Shown here one piece after another: positions 42,175 to 50,523 of a stretch of DNA of 64,000 nt. A model generated the notes under the pieces. That model was given only the letters and a program-made list of their open reading frames with translations. It searched no databases and was not told where the DNA came from. The stretch is from assembly GCA_963729115.1 (NCBI GenBank), contig CAVSMR010000003.1, positions 1,356,809-1,420,808 of the forward strand, written 5' to 3'. The DNA comes from Actinophytocola sp963729115 (GTDB taxonomy: Bacteria > Actinomycetota > Actinomycetes > Mycobacteriales > Pseudonocardiaceae). A program made the position numbers and the translations under genes. Within the stretch, counting starts at the first letter, position 1. The number at the start of each line of letters is the position of its first letter.

Positions 42175-42893
42175 GCCAGCGCCTCCTGCTCGCGGACCAG
42201 CTGCAGGAACGCCTGCTCGAGATCGGCGGTCTCGGTCTTCGTGCGCAACGCGGCCGGGGTGTCGTCGGCCAGGATGTAGCCGTCGCGCATCAGGATCAGC
42301 CGCTCGCACCGGGCCGCCTCGTCCATCACGTGGCTGGACACCAGCAGCGTGACGCCCTTGTCGGCGAGGCCGCGGAACAGCGTCCACAACTCCTCACGCA
42401 GCAGCGGGTCCAGACCCACCGTGGGCTCGTCGAGGACCAGCAGCTCAGGGCGCCCGAGCAGCGCCACGGCAAGGCTTGCCCGGTTGAGCTGACCGCCGGA
42501 GAGCTCGCCGATGACGTGGTCGGCGTGGGTGCCGAGCCCGACCTCTTCGATGACACGCGACACGTCGCCCTCCGGTGCGCGAAGGATCGCGGCGAAGTAA
42601 CGAAGACTCTCGCTGACGGTGAGGTCGGCGTAGACGGACGGGTTCTGGGTCGCGTAGCCGATCTTGTTGCGCAGCGGCGCGGTGCCGGCCGGCTCGCCGA
42701 GCACGGTGACCGTGCCCCCGGCGACGATCTGCACGCCGACCACGGCGCGCATGAGGGTGGTCTTGCCGCACCCGCTCGGGCCGAGCAGGCCGGTCACGGA
42801 GCCGCGCTCGACGGCGAAGCTGATGTCGTGCAGGACCTCACGGGCGCCGCGGCGGACCCGCAGCCCCTCGGCCACCACGGCGTAATTAGTCAT
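42171..42893 (-). CDS. ABC exporter ATP-binding protein
   Basis: A 240-residue ABC ATPase. Walker A is LGPSGCGKTTL, the signature is ELSGGQLNRASLAVALLG, Walker B is LLVLDEPTVGLDPLLRE, and the H-loop is VSSHVMDEA. QNPSVYADLTVSESLRYFA is the Q-loop region. It is coupled to the following permease gene. Its ATG lies seven bases after a CAGAAT -10 box, so its mRNA is probably leaderless. The adjacent promoter carries a dyad that the TetR gene next door may bind. Confidence 0.9.
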   Translation of the reverse strand: MTNYAVVAEGLRVRRGAREVLHDISFAVERGSVTGLLGPSGCGKTTLMRAVVGVQIVAGGTVTVLGEPAGTAPLRNKIGYATQNPSVYADLTVSESLRYFAAILRAPEGDVSRVIEEVGLGTHADHVIGELSGGQLNRASLAVALLGRPELLVLDEPTVGLDPLLREELWTLFRGLADKGVTLLVSSHVMDEAARCERLILMRDGYILADDTPAALRTKTETADLEQAFLQLVREQEALA

Positions 42894-42900
42894 GCGTTTA

Positions 42901-42929
42901 ATTCTGCGCCCGTTGAGTTACGACGTCAA
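42901..42929 (-). promoter_or_regulatory. Promoter and dyad of the ABC exporter operon
   Basis: On the minus strand a -35 TTGACG (42929-42924) and a -10 CAGAAT (42906-42901) lie 17 bases apart, seven bases before the ATPase ATG. The -35 is part of a dyad, TTGA-N9-TCAA (42913-42929), a good position for a repressor such as the adjacent TetR protein. Confidence 0.55.
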
Positions 42930-42965
42930 GACGGAATTCACCCGGACGTGGCCGGGCCGCGCGGG

Positions 42966-43538
42966 TCAGTCGTCGAAGTAGTGCTGGATCACGGGCGCGA
43001 CCAGCTCGACGACCTCGTCCGGCGTGGCCGAGGCCATCGGCTCGGCGCGGATGACGTAGCGGACGATCGCCAGGCCGATCATCTGTGCCGCCGCGCCCGT
43101 GAGCCGCAGGGCCGGCAGGTCCAGCGCCGCCGCGACCTTGGCCAGCACGGCCGTCTCGAGGAACTGGCGCAGCTGGTCGGCGACCTCGGGGCTCGTGGTC
43201 ACCGAGCGCACGAGCGCGAAGAACGGCAGCTGCGAGTCCGGGTCCTGCCACAGCCCGAGGAACAGCCGCAGGATCCGCTCGCCGATCTGCTCGCGCGGCC
43301 CCTCCAGCAGGGTGTCCACGAGCATCGACGGGTTGAACGGCAGGTTCAGCGCGACGACGAAGACCTGGTCCTTCGAGCCGAAGAAATGGTGCACCAGCGC
43401 GGGGTTGACGCCCGCCTCGGCCGCGATGCCGCGGATCGTGGCGCCCCCGTACCCGTGCGCCGCGAACTGCCTGCGGGCCGCGGCCAGGATGTCGTCCCTG
43501 GTCTGGGTCTGCCCCGGCCGCCGACCGGTACGCGCCAC
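42966..43538 (-). CDS. TetR/AcrR family regulator, probable repressor of the ABC exporter
   Basis: A 190-residue TetR protein. The helix-turn-helix region is DDILAAARRQFAAHGYGGATIRGIAAEAGVNPALVHHFFGSKDQVF. The C-terminal domain shares blocks with a second TetR encoded 1.2 kb away: LPFNP, the RSVT segment, GLAIVRYV, and EPMAS. The two are paralogues. It is transcribed towards the exporter, 72 bases upstream of it, on the same strand. It starts divergent to hisF with 39 bases between start codons. Confidence 0.88.
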   Translation of the reverse strand: MARTGRRPGQTQTRDDILAAARRQFAAHGYGGATIRGIAAEAGVNPALVHHFFGSKDQVFVVALNLPFNPSMLVDTLLEGPREQIGERILRLFLGLWQDPDSQLPFFALVRSVTTSPEVADQLRQFLETAVLAKVAAALDLPALRLTGAAAQMIGLAIVRYVIRAEPMASATPDEVVELVAPVIQHYFDD

Positions 43539-43564
43539 CTCGGCTCCTCTCGTCCTACCGCCAG

Positions 43565-43570
43565 TATCCT
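43565..43570 (+). promoter_or_regulatory. -10 box of a leaderless hisF promoter
   Basis: TATCCT ends seven bases before the hisF ATG with no Shine-Dalgarno sequence. Confidence 0.5.
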
Positions 43571-43577
43571 CGACGGC

Positions 43578-44336
43578 ATGTCAGTCGCGGTCCGGGTGAT
43601 TCCCTGTCTGGACGTCGACGCCGGCCGGGTGGTGAAAGGCGTCAACTTCACCAACCTCGTCGACGCCGGCGATCCCGTCGAGCTCGCGGCCGCGTACGAC
43701 GCCGAGGGCGCCGACGAGCTGACCTTCCTGGACGTCACGGCGTCCTCTTCGGACCGCGAGACCACCTTCGACGTGGTCCGGCGCACGGCCGAGCAGGTGT
43801 TCATCCCGCTGACCGTGGGCGGCGGCGTGCGTGCGGCGTCCGATGTGGACCGGCTGCTGCGGGCCGGCGCGGACAAGGTCAGCATCAACACCGCCGCCAT
43901 CCTGCGCCCGGAGCTGCTGCGCGAGTGCTCGCGGCGGTTCGGCGCGCAGTGCGTCGTGCTGTCCGTGGACGCCCGCCGCGCGGACACGCCGTCCGGCTTC
44001 GAGGTCACCACGCACGGCGGTCGCACGGGCACCGGCATCGACGCGGTCGAGTGGGCCGCGCGGGGCCAGGAGCTCGGCGTGGGGGAGATCCTGCTGAACT
44101 CGATGGATGCCGACGGCACCAAGGCCGGCTTCGACATCGAGCTCATCGAGCTGGTGCGCGCCGTGGTGGACGTGCCGCTGATCGCGAGCGGCGGCGCCGG
44201 CGCGGTGGACCACTTCGCGCCCGCCGTGCGGGCCGGGGCGGACGCGGTGCTCGCCGCCAGCGTGTTCCACTTCGGACAGCTGCGCATCGGCGAGGTCAAG
44301 GACGCGCTGCGCCGGGCCGGGGTCGAGGTCCGATGA
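43578..44336 (+). CDS. hisF: Imidazole glycerol phosphate synthase, cyclase subunit
   Basis: A 252-residue (beta-alpha)8 enzyme that closes the imidazole ring using ammonia from HisH. The opening VRVIPCLDVDAGRVVKGVNF includes the catalytic Asp11-type residue, and the second Asp is in LLNSMDADGTKAGFD. VGGGVRAASDVDRLLRAGADKVSINTAA is the phosphate-binding region. It resumes the his cluster after the inserted exporter block. It overlaps hisI by four bases (ATGA). Confidence 0.96.
   Translation: MSVAVRVIPCLDVDAGRVVKGVNFTNLVDAGDPVELAAAYDAEGADELTFLDVTASSSDRETTFDVVRRTAEQVFIPLTVGGGVRAASDVDRLLRAGADKVSINTAAILRPELLRECSRRFGAQCVVLSVDARRADTPSGFEVTTHGGRTGTGIDAVEWAARGQELGVGEILLNSMDADGTKAGFDIELIELVRAVVDVPLIASGGAGAVDHFAPAVRAGADAVLAASVFHFGQLRIGEVKDALRRAGVEVR
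43838..43850 (+). repeat. Intragenic 13-mer GTCCGATGTGGAC, copy in hisF
   Basis: Exact copy in the coding direction; codons TCC GAT GTG GAC encode Ser-Asp-Val-Asp. Confidence 0.6.
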
Positions 44337-44707
44337 CCGAGCCCGGACCCACGCAGCCGCAACCCGGGGGAACCCTGGACCCCGCGATCGCCGCGCGGCT
44401 CAAACGCAACGCCGACGGGCTCGTCTGCGCGGTCGCCCAGCGCAAGGGCAGCGGCGAGGTGCTCATGGTCGCGTGGATGGACGACGAGGCCCTGCGGCGC
44501 ACGCTGGCCACCCGGCGCGCGACGTACTTCTCCCGCAGCCGCAACCAGTTGTGGGAGAAGGGGGAGACCTCGGGGCACACCCAGCACGTGCACGAGGTCC
44601 GGCTCGACTGCGACGGCGACACGGTGCTGCTCGTCGTCGACCAGGAGGGCCCGGCCTGCCACACGGGCGCGGCGACGTGCTTCGACGAGGACGTCCTGCT
44701 CAGCTGA
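44333..44707 (+). CDS. hisI: Phosphoribosyl-AMP cyclohydrolase
   Basis: A 124-residue stand-alone HisI that opens the adenine ring of PR-AMP. Family blocks are VLMVAWMDDEALRRTL, TYFSRSRNQLWEKGETSGHTQHVHEVRLDCDGDTVLL and the metal-binding GPACHTGAATCF. The HisE phosphatase domain is absent, as in other actinobacteria where hisE sits with hisG. It overlaps hisF by four bases at its start and the convergent TetR gene by eight bases at its end. Confidence 0.95.
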   Translation: MTEPGPTQPQPGGTLDPAIAARLKRNADGLVCAVAQRKGSGEVLMVAWMDDEALRRTLATRRATYFSRSRNQLWEKGETSGHTQHVHEVRLDCDGDTVLLVVDQEGPACHTGAATCFDEDVLLS

Positions 44708-45326
44708 GGTCCCCGGTGATGTCCCCGGTGGCGTAGCGCTGGATGTTCGGCGCCACGGCGGCCACCATCACCTCGATGTCGGCGGACGCGAGCGGCTCGA
44801 ACTGCGCGACGTAGCGGATCATGCCCAGGCCGACCAGCTGGGCGGCGATGAGCGTCGCGCGGAAATCCTGCTGGTCGCACCCGACCGAGCTCAGCACCCG
44901 CCCGACGACGTGGTTGACGAGGAAGTCCTGCAGCACGTGCGCGGCCTGCTCGTGGCTGGTGACGCTGCGGATCAGGGCGGTGAACACGCCGCCCCCGGTG
45001 GTGTCCCAGGTGGTGAGGAACGTGCGCACGATGCGCGCCCCGAGGTCGTCGGCCTCGCCCACCAGCAGGCGCTCCACCACATCCTGCGGGTTGAACGGCA
45101 GCTTGAGGACCGCCTCGGCGAACAGGCCCTCCTTGCCGCCGAACCAGTGGTTGACCATCGCCGCGTCGACGTCGGCCCGGGCGGCGATGGCGCGGACGGT
45201 GGCACCGTCGTAGCCCTGCTCGATGAACACCTCGCGGGCCGCCTCGACCAGGGCCGCACGGGTGTCCGTGCCACCGGGGCGCCGTCCCCGGCGGCGGGCC
45301 GGCCCTTGCGTCGCGGTCTTCCTCAT
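44700..45326 (-). CDS. TetR/AcrR family regulator, paralogue of the one at 42966-43538
   Basis: A 208-residue TetR protein with a basic N-terminal extension (ARRRGRRPGGTDTR). The helix-turn-helix is LVEAAREVFIEQGYDGATVRAIAARADVDAAMVNHWFGGKEGLF. Its ligand domain matches the other TetR of this region (LPFNP, ALIRSVTS, GLGMIRYV, EPLAS). It separates hisI from trpE and converges with hisI. ATG 45326 is the likely start, but no strong ribosome-binding sequence is visible. A dyad about 30 bases upstream may be its own operator. Confidence 0.85.
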   Translation of the reverse strand: MRKTATQGPARRRGRRPGGTDTRAALVEAAREVFIEQGYDGATVRAIAARADVDAAMVNHWFGGKEGLFAEAVLKLPFNPQDVVERLLVGEADDLGARIVRTFLTTWDTTGGGVFTALIRSVTSHEQAAHVLQDFLVNHVVGRVLSSVGCDQQDFRATLIAAQLVGLGMIRYVAQFEPLASADIEVMVAAVAPNIQRYATGDITGDLS

Positions 45327-45356
45327 CCCATCATCATGCGTCAGACCGGGGCGTCT

Positions 45357-45372
45357 TTCAACATGCCTTGAA
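45357..45372. promoter_or_regulatory. Candidate TetR operator before trpE
   Basis: TTCAA-CATGCC-TTGAA, a 5-base inverted repeat between the TetR gene and trpE. It could control the TetR gene, trpE or both. No Trp-rich leader peptide or attenuator is visible in this 100-base gap. Confidence 0.4.
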
Positions 45373-45426
45373 TTGATGCCGGGCCCGTGCCCGGGCGGCG
45401 AACGTGCTCGTTGGACAATGGGTCGC

Positions 45427-46965
45427 ATGGTCAGTGTGATCGACACGGCGGCCGCCGCGTCCGGGTTGGGCGTGATCAGCCCGTCCCGCGAGGAGTTCCG
45501 CCACCTGGCGGCCGAGCGGCGCGTCATTCCGGTCGTGCGACGGGTGCTCGCCGACGCCGAGACGCCGGTCAGCGTCTACCGCAAGCTCGCCCAGGGCCGG
45601 CCCAACACGTTCCTGCTCGAGTCCGCGGTGAACGGCCACTCCTGGTCGCGCTGGTCGTTCGTCGGCGTGCGCAGCCCCGCCGTGCTCACCGAGCGCGACG
45701 GCGGGGCGCACTGGACCGGTACCCGCCCGGTCGGCCTGCCGGCCGAGGGCGACCCGCTGGACGTGCTCCGCGAGACCGTCGAGCGGCTGCACACCGACCC
45801 GCTCCCCGGCCTGCCCCCGCTCACCGGCGGCATGGTCGGCTACCTCGGCTACGACGCCGTGCGCCGCCTGGAACGGCTGCCCGAGCTCACCGACGACGAC
45901 CTGCAGCTGCCCGAGCTGGCGATGCTCTTCGCCACCGATCTCGCCGCGCTCGACCACCACGAGGGCACGATCACGCTCATCGCCAACGCGGTGAACTGGG
46001 ACGACAGCGACGAGCGGGTCGACGAGGCCTACGACGGCGCGGTCGCGCGGCTGGCCAGGATGGCCGCCGACCTGCACACCCCGGCCGACTCCACCGTCGC
46101 GGTGTTCGACCGGCCGCAGCCCCGCTACCTGCGGCGGCGCAGCCAGGAGGACTACACCGACGTCGTGCGCACGGCCAAGGAGGCCATCCGCGCCGGCGAG
46201 TGCTTCCAGGTCGTGCTCTCGCAGCGCTTCGAGATGACCACCGACGCCGACCCGCTCGACGTCTACCGGGTCCTGCGCACCACCAACCCGAGCCCGTACA
46301 TGTACCTGCTGCGGCTGGACGGCTTCGACATCGTCGGCTCCAGCCCGGAGTCGCTGGTCACCGTCCGCGACGGCCTGGCCACCACGCACCCGATCGCGGG
46401 CACCCGGTGGCGTGGCGCCGACCCCGACGAGGACGCGCTGCTGGAGAAGGACATGCTCGGCGACGAGAAGGAGCGCGCCGAGCACGTCATGCTCGTCGAC
46501 CTCGGGCGCAACGACCTCGGCCGGGTCTGCCGGCCCGGCTCCGTGCACGTCGTCGACTTCTTCCGGGTCGAGCGGTACAGCCACGTCATGCACATCGTGT
46601 CGACCGTGACCGGCCGGCTCGACGAGGGGAAGACCGCGTTCGACGCGGTCGCCGCGTGCTTCCCGGCCGGCACGCTGTCCGGGGCGCCCAAGCCGCGCGC
46701 GATGGAGCTGATCGAGGAGCTCGAACCCACGCGGCGCGGGCTCTACGGCGGGGTCGTCGGCTACCTGGACTTCGCGGGCGACGCCGACACCGCGATCGCC
46801 ATCCGCACCGCGCTGATGCGCGACGGCACCGCCTACGTGCAGGCCGGCGCGGGAATCGTGGCCGACTCCGACCCGGTCGCCGAGGACGCCGAGTGCGTGC
46901 ACAAGGCGCGCGCGGTGCTCGCCGCGATCGCGACCGCGCAGACCATGCGCCCGCCGGCCCACTGA
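45427..46965 (+). CDS. trpE: Anthranilate synthase component I
   Basis: A 512-residue chorismate-utilising enzyme that makes anthranilate with TrpG. Family blocks are ECFQVVLSQRFEM, PSPYMYLLRLDGFDIVGSSPESLV, HPIAGTRWRGADPDEDALLEKDMLGDEKERAEHVMLVDLGRNDLGRVC, and FPAGTLSGAPKPRAMELIEELEP. The N-terminal LLESAVNGHSWSRWSFVG is the Trp feedback-site region. No amidotransferase domain is fused, so TrpG must be encoded elsewhere, as must TrpD. ATG 45427 is preferred; ATG 45418 is three codons upstream in frame. Confidence 0.96.
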   Translation: MVSVIDTAAAASGLGVISPSREEFRHLAAERRVIPVVRRVLADAETPVSVYRKLAQGRPNTFLLESAVNGHSWSRWSFVGVRSPAVLTERDGGAHWTGTRPVGLPAEGDPLDVLRETVERLHTDPLPGLPPLTGGMVGYLGYDAVRRLERLPELTDDDLQLPELAMLFATDLAALDHHEGTITLIANAVNWDDSDERVDEAYDGAVARLARMAADLHTPADSTVAVFDRPQPRYLRRRSQEDYTDVVRTAKEAIRAGECFQVVLSQRFEMTTDADPLDVYRVLRTTNPSPYMYLLRLDGFDIVGSSPESLVTVRDGLATTHPIAGTRWRGADPDEDALLEKDMLGDEKERAEHVMLVDLGRNDLGRVCRPGSVHVVDFFRVERYSHVMHIVSTVTGRLDEGKTAFDAVAACFPAGTLSGAPKPRAMELIEELEPTRRGLYGGVVGYLDFAGDADTAIAIRTALMRDGTAYVQAGAGIVADSDPVAEDAECVHKARAVLAAIATAQTMRPPAH

Positions 46966-46969
46966 CCGG

Positions 46970-47437
46970 ATGACCGCCCGCCGCACTCCACTGTGGATAG
47001 TCGCGCTGCTCCTCGCGGGCGCGGCCGCCGCGCTGTGGGGATCCTCCCGGCTGAGCTGGGGTACGGCGACGACACCGCGGTTCGGTGCGGGCGTCGCGCT
47101 GGTCGCGCTGGCCGGGTTCGCCGGGGCGGTCGCGGTCGGCGGCTGGGCCAAACGAGTGGTCGGCGGAGTGGTCGTGCTCACCGGGGTGCTCGCCGGGTGG
47201 GCCGCGCTCGCCGCGGGTGGTGGCGGGGCCGGGCGCTGGATCGCCCTGCTGGGCGCCGGTCTGCTGGTCGTGGCGGGGGTGGTGGTGATCCGCCTCGCCG
47301 CCCGGCTGCCCACGCTCGGCACCAGGTATCGGTCGGCTAACGCGCGACGCGGTTCGGGGGATAGGGACAAGGACATGTGGGACGGTCTGTCCCACGGTGA
47401 AGATCCAACCGTGAGCAACGTCGAGGATGAACGCTGA
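46970..47437 (+). CDS. Trp-region conserved membrane protein (TIGR02234 family)
   Basis: A 155-residue protein with four hydrophobic segments and a hydrophilic C-terminal tail (RRGSGDRDKDMWDGLSHGEDP). Membrane proteins of this type are always found between trpE and trpC in actinobacteria and are named only for that position. It begins four bases after the trpE stop. Its function is unknown; the invariant place suggests a link to tryptophan or aromatic precursor movement (inference). It is followed by a 126-base gap before trpC. Confidence 0.85.
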   Translation: MTARRTPLWIVALLLAGAAAALWGSSRLSWGTATTPRFGAGVALVALAGFAGAVAVGGWAKRVVGGVVVLTGVLAGWAALAAGGGGAGRWIALLGAGLLVVAGVVVIRLAARLPTLGTRYRSANARRGSGDRDKDMWDGLSHGEDPTVSNVEDER

Positions 47438-47563
47438 GCGTGGACCCGGTAACGAGTCACCGCACCATGCGGGGTTAGCATCCCTTTGGCGGGAAGGGGC
47501 AGAGCTGGTGACGGATAGCACCTGCGACCGCGAGAGGCACTACCGAGCCTGCGAGGGCTTGTG

Positions 47564-48373
47564 GTGAGTGTTCTCGAGTCGATCATCGAAGGCGTCCGCG
47601 AGGATCTGGCGGTGCGTGAGGCGGCGCTGTCGTTCGAGGCCGTGAAGGAGCTCGCCGCGAAGGCACCGGCGCCGAAGGACGTCATGGCCGCGCTGCGCGG
47701 CTCGGGCATCGGCGTGATCGCGGAGGTGAAGCGGCGCAGCCCGTCGAAGGGCGACCTGGCGCCGATCGCGGACCCGGCTGCGCTGGCGAAGGACTACGCC
47801 GACGCGGGCGCGCGGGTGATCAGCGTGCTCACCGAGCAACGGCGCTTCGGCGGCTCGCTCGCGGACCTGGACGCGGTGCGTGCCGCGGTCGACATCCCGT
47901 TGCTGCGCAAGGACTTCGTGGTCGGCCCCTACCAGGTGCACGAGGCCCGCGCGCACGGCGCGGACCTGGTGCTGCTCATCGTCGCCGCGCTGGAGCAGAA
48001 CGCCCTGGTCTCGCTGCTGGACCGGGTGGAGTCGCTCGGCATGACCGCGCTCGTCGAGGTGCACACGGCGGAGGAGGCCGACCGCGCGCTCGAGGCGGGC
48101 GCGACGGTGGTCGGCATCAACGCCCGCAACCTGCACACCCTCGAGGTCGACCGGGACGTGTTCGGCCGGATCGCCCCCGGCATGCCGATGGACGTCATCA
48201 AGATCGCCGAGTCCGGTGTGCGCGGCCCCGGCGACCTGATGACCCACGCCGGCGCGGGAGCGGACGCCGTGCTCGTCGGCGAGAGCCTCGTCGCGAGCCC
48301 CGACCCCAAGGCCGCGGTGGTGCAGCTGGTGACGGCCGGCTCGCACCCGGCCTGCCCGAGGCCGAGTCGGTGA
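47564..48373 (+). CDS. trpC: Indole-3-glycerol phosphate synthase
   Basis: A 269-residue (beta-alpha)8 enzyme that closes the pyrrole ring of indole glycerol phosphate. Conserved blocks are VIAEVKRRSPSKGDLAPIADP, LTEQRRFGGSLADL, LLRKDFVVGPYQVHEARAHGADLVLLI and VVGINARNLHTLEVD. It is a monofunctional TrpC without a TrpF domain, consistent with PriA. Two GTG codons are in frame at 47561 and 47564; the second gives better AGGG spacing and the usual MSVLESIIEG start. It overlaps trpB by four bases. Confidence 0.95.
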   Translation: MSVLESIIEGVREDLAVREAALSFEAVKELAAKAPAPKDVMAALRGSGIGVIAEVKRRSPSKGDLAPIADPAALAKDYADAGARVISVLTEQRRFGGSLADLDAVRAAVDIPLLRKDFVVGPYQVHEARAHGADLVLLIVAALEQNALVSLLDRVESLGMTALVEVHTAEEADRALEAGATVVGINARNLHTLEVDRDVFGRIAPGMPMDVIKIAESGVRGPGDLMTHAGAGADAVLVGESLVASPDPKAAVVQLVTAGSHPACPRPSR

Positions 48374-49653
48374 CCGAGCAGGACCCCCGCGAGACCACCG
48401 AGCACGAGCCCGGCCAGCACGATCCGACTGTGCATGACGCGACTGCGCACGACCCGACTGCGCACGACCCGGATGGGCGCGGCCATTTCGGCCCGTACGG
48501 CGGGCGGTTCCTGCCCGAGGCGCTGATCGCGGCGATGGACGAGCTGTCCGCCGAGTACGACAAGGCGCGGGTCGATCCGGAGTTCGTCGACGAGCTGAAC
48601 CGGTTGTTGCGTGACTACGCCGGCCGGCCCTCGCTGCTCACCGAGGCGCCGCGGTTCGCCGAGCACGCGGGCGGCGCGCGGATCTTTCTCAAGCGCGAGG
48701 ACCTCAACCACACCGGGTCGCACAAGATCAACAACGTGCTGGGCCAGGCGTTGCTCACCAAGCGGATGGGCAAGAAGCGGGTCATCGCGGAGACCGGCGC
48801 CGGCCAGCACGGCGTCGCGACGGCGACCGCGTGCGCGCTGATGGGCCTCGACTGCGTGGTGTACATGGGCGAGGTGGACACCCAGCGCCAGGCGCTGAAC
48901 GTGGCGCGGATGCGGCTGCTCGGCGCCGAGGTGATCGCGGTGAAGACCGGCTCGCGGACGCTGAAGGACGCGATCAACGAGGCCCTGCGCGACTGGGTCG
49001 CCAACGTGGACACGACCCACTACCTGCTGGGCACGGCGGCCGGCGGCCACCCGTTCCCGGTGATGGTGCGCAACTTCCACAAGGTCATCGGCGCCGAGGC
49101 GCGCGAGCAGATCCTGGACAAGGCGGGCCGGCTGCCGGACGTGGTCGCCGCGTGCGTCGGCGGCGGGTCGAACGCGATCGGCATCTTCCACGGCTTCATC
49201 GACGACCCCGGCGTGCGGCTGGTCGGCTTCGAGCCCGGCGGCAAGGGCATCGAGTCGGGGGAGCACGGCGCGACGCTGAGCGAGGGCACGCCGGGCATGC
49301 TGCACGGCGCGCTGTCCTACCTGCTGCAGGACGAGGACGGCCAGACCATCGAGGCGTACTCGATCTCGGCCGGGCTGGACTACCCCGGGGTGGGGCCGGA
49401 GCACTCCTGGCTCAAGGACACCGGGCGCGCGGAGTACCGGTCGGTGACCGACGCCGAGGCGATGGACGCGTTCCAGCTCCTGTCGCGGACCGAGGGCATC
49501 ATCCCGGCGATCGAGTCGGCGCACGCGCTGGCCGGCGCGCTCAGGCTCGGGCGCGAGCTCGGGCCCGACGCGCTGATCCTGGTGAACCTGTCCGGGCGCG
49601 GTGACAAGGACATGGGCACCGCGGCGGACTACTTCGGCTTCGTGGAGAACTGA
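48370..49653 (+). CDS. trpB: Tryptophan synthase beta chain
   Basis: A 427-residue PLP enzyme that joins indole and serine. The PLP Lys is in EDLNHTGSHKINN, followed by KRVIAETGAGQHGVATATACALMGL, and the phosphate loop CVGGGSNAIGIFHGF. The first ~40 residues are an extra tail with a four-fold HDPTx/HDATA repeat before the usual GHFGPYGGRFLPEAL opening. Mycobacterial TrpB has a shorter tail ending in a similar HDPD motif. It overlaps trpC by four bases and trpA by one. Confidence 0.96.
   Translation: MTEQDPRETTEHEPGQHDPTVHDATAHDPTAHDPDGRGHFGPYGGRFLPEALIAAMDELSAEYDKARVDPEFVDELNRLLRDYAGRPSLLTEAPRFAEHAGGARIFLKREDLNHTGSHKINNVLGQALLTKRMGKKRVIAETGAGQHGVATATACALMGLDCVVYMGEVDTQRQALNVARMRLLGAEVIAVKTGSRTLKDAINEALRDWVANVDTTHYLLGTAAGGHPFPVMVRNFHKVIGAEAREQILDKAGRLPDVVAACVGGGSNAIGIFHGFIDDPGVRLVGFEPGGKGIESGEHGATLSEGTPGMLHGALSYLLQDEDGQTIEAYSISAGLDYPGVGPEHSWLKDTGRAEYRSVTDAEAMDAFQLLSRTEGIIPAIESAHALAGALRLGRELGPDALILVNLSGRGDKDMGTAADYFGFVEN
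48418..48477 (+). repeat. Four-copy 15-base repeat in the trpB N-terminal tail
   Basis: Four consecutive 15-base units of the form CACGACCCGACTGCG encode HDPTV, HDATA, HDPTA and HDPDG. It is an in-frame minisatellite that could vary in copy number without disturbing the enzyme core. Confidence 0.75.
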
Positions 49654-50444
49654 TGGCACGGCTGGACCAGGTGTTCGCCCGCACGCGCGCCGAGGGCCGG
49701 GCGGCGCTCGTCGGCTACCTGCCGGCCGGCTACCCGACCGTGGCCGGCTCGGCGTCGTTGCTGTCGGCCATGGTCGAGTCCGGCTGCGACATCGTCGAGA
49801 TCGGCGTGCCGTACTCGGATCCGGTGATGGACGGGCCGACCATCCAGTCCGCGGCCGAGCAGGCGCTGAAGGGCGGCTTCCGGCTGCGGGACCTGTTCGG
49901 CGTGGTGGAGTCGGTGGCGTCGGCGGGCGGGCAGGCCGTGGTCATGACGTACTGGAACCCGGTCCACGCGTACGGCGTCGACCGCTTCGCCCGCGACCTG
50001 GCGGCCGCCGGCGGGCTGGGCATGATCACGCCGGACCTGGTCCCGGACGAGGCGCCGGACTGGCTGGCGGCAGCGGCGGCACACGACCTGGACCGGATCT
50101 TCCTGGTGGCCCCGTCCTCCACGCCCGAGCGGCTGGCCCTGACCGCGTCCGCGACGACCGGGTTCCTGTACGCGACCGCGGTGATGGGCGTGACGGGGGC
50201 GCGGGACAAGGTCGGCGGCTCGGCGGCCGGCCTGGTGGCGCGGGCTCGCGAGCACGCCGGCGACCTGCCGATCGCGGTGGGGCTCGGAGTGCGGTCGGGG
50301 GACCAGGCCGCGGAGGTCGCCGGGTTCGCCGACGGCGTCGTCGTCGGTTCGGCGTTCGTGTCGCGGGCGGGGGACGAGGCGGCGGTCCGGGAGCTCGCCG
50401 CCGAGCTGGCGGAGGGTGTGCGGCGCCCGCTGGTGACCCGCTAG
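49653..50444 (+). CDS. trpA: Tryptophan synthase alpha chain
   Basis: A 263-residue (beta-alpha)8 subunit that releases indole from indole glycerol phosphate. Catalytic Glu and Asp are in CDIVEIGVPYSDPVMDGPTIQ. Phosphate-binding segments are GARDKVGGSAAGLV and VVGSAFV, and it starts RLDQVFARTRAEGRAALVGYLPAGYP. The ATG shares one base with the trpB TGA. It is the last trp gene; lgt follows after 79 bases with its own -10 box. Confidence 0.96.
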   Translation: MARLDQVFARTRAEGRAALVGYLPAGYPTVAGSASLLSAMVESGCDIVEIGVPYSDPVMDGPTIQSAAEQALKGGFRLRDLFGVVESVASAGGQAVVMTYWNPVHAYGVDRFARDLAAAGGLGMITPDLVPDEAPDWLAAAAAHDLDRIFLVAPSSTPERLALTASATTGFLYATAVMGVTGARDKVGGSAAGLVARAREHAGDLPIAVGLGVRSGDQAAEVAGFADGVVVGSAFVSRAGDEAAVRELAAELAEGVRRPLVTR

Positions 50445-50510
50445 CGAAGAAAATCGGTTCGCAGACGGGCTAACAAGCGACCCTGTGTGCACGGCCGGTT
50501 TGTCGCCCGT

Positions 50511-50516
50511 TACGGT
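50511..50516 (+). promoter_or_regulatory. -10 box of a leaderless lgt promoter
   Basis: TACGGT ends seven bases before the GTG at 50524, supporting that start for lgt. Confidence 0.45.
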
Positions 50517-50523
50517 GACGCCC

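Noticed and set aside
45327..45426. Trp attenuator or leader peptide before trpE
   Set aside because: No run of Trp codons and no alternative hairpins are visible in the 100-base gap.
47438..47563. Attenuator or riboswitch before trpC
   Set aside because: The 126-base gap shows no Trp-rich leader, T-box sequence or strong hairpin pair.
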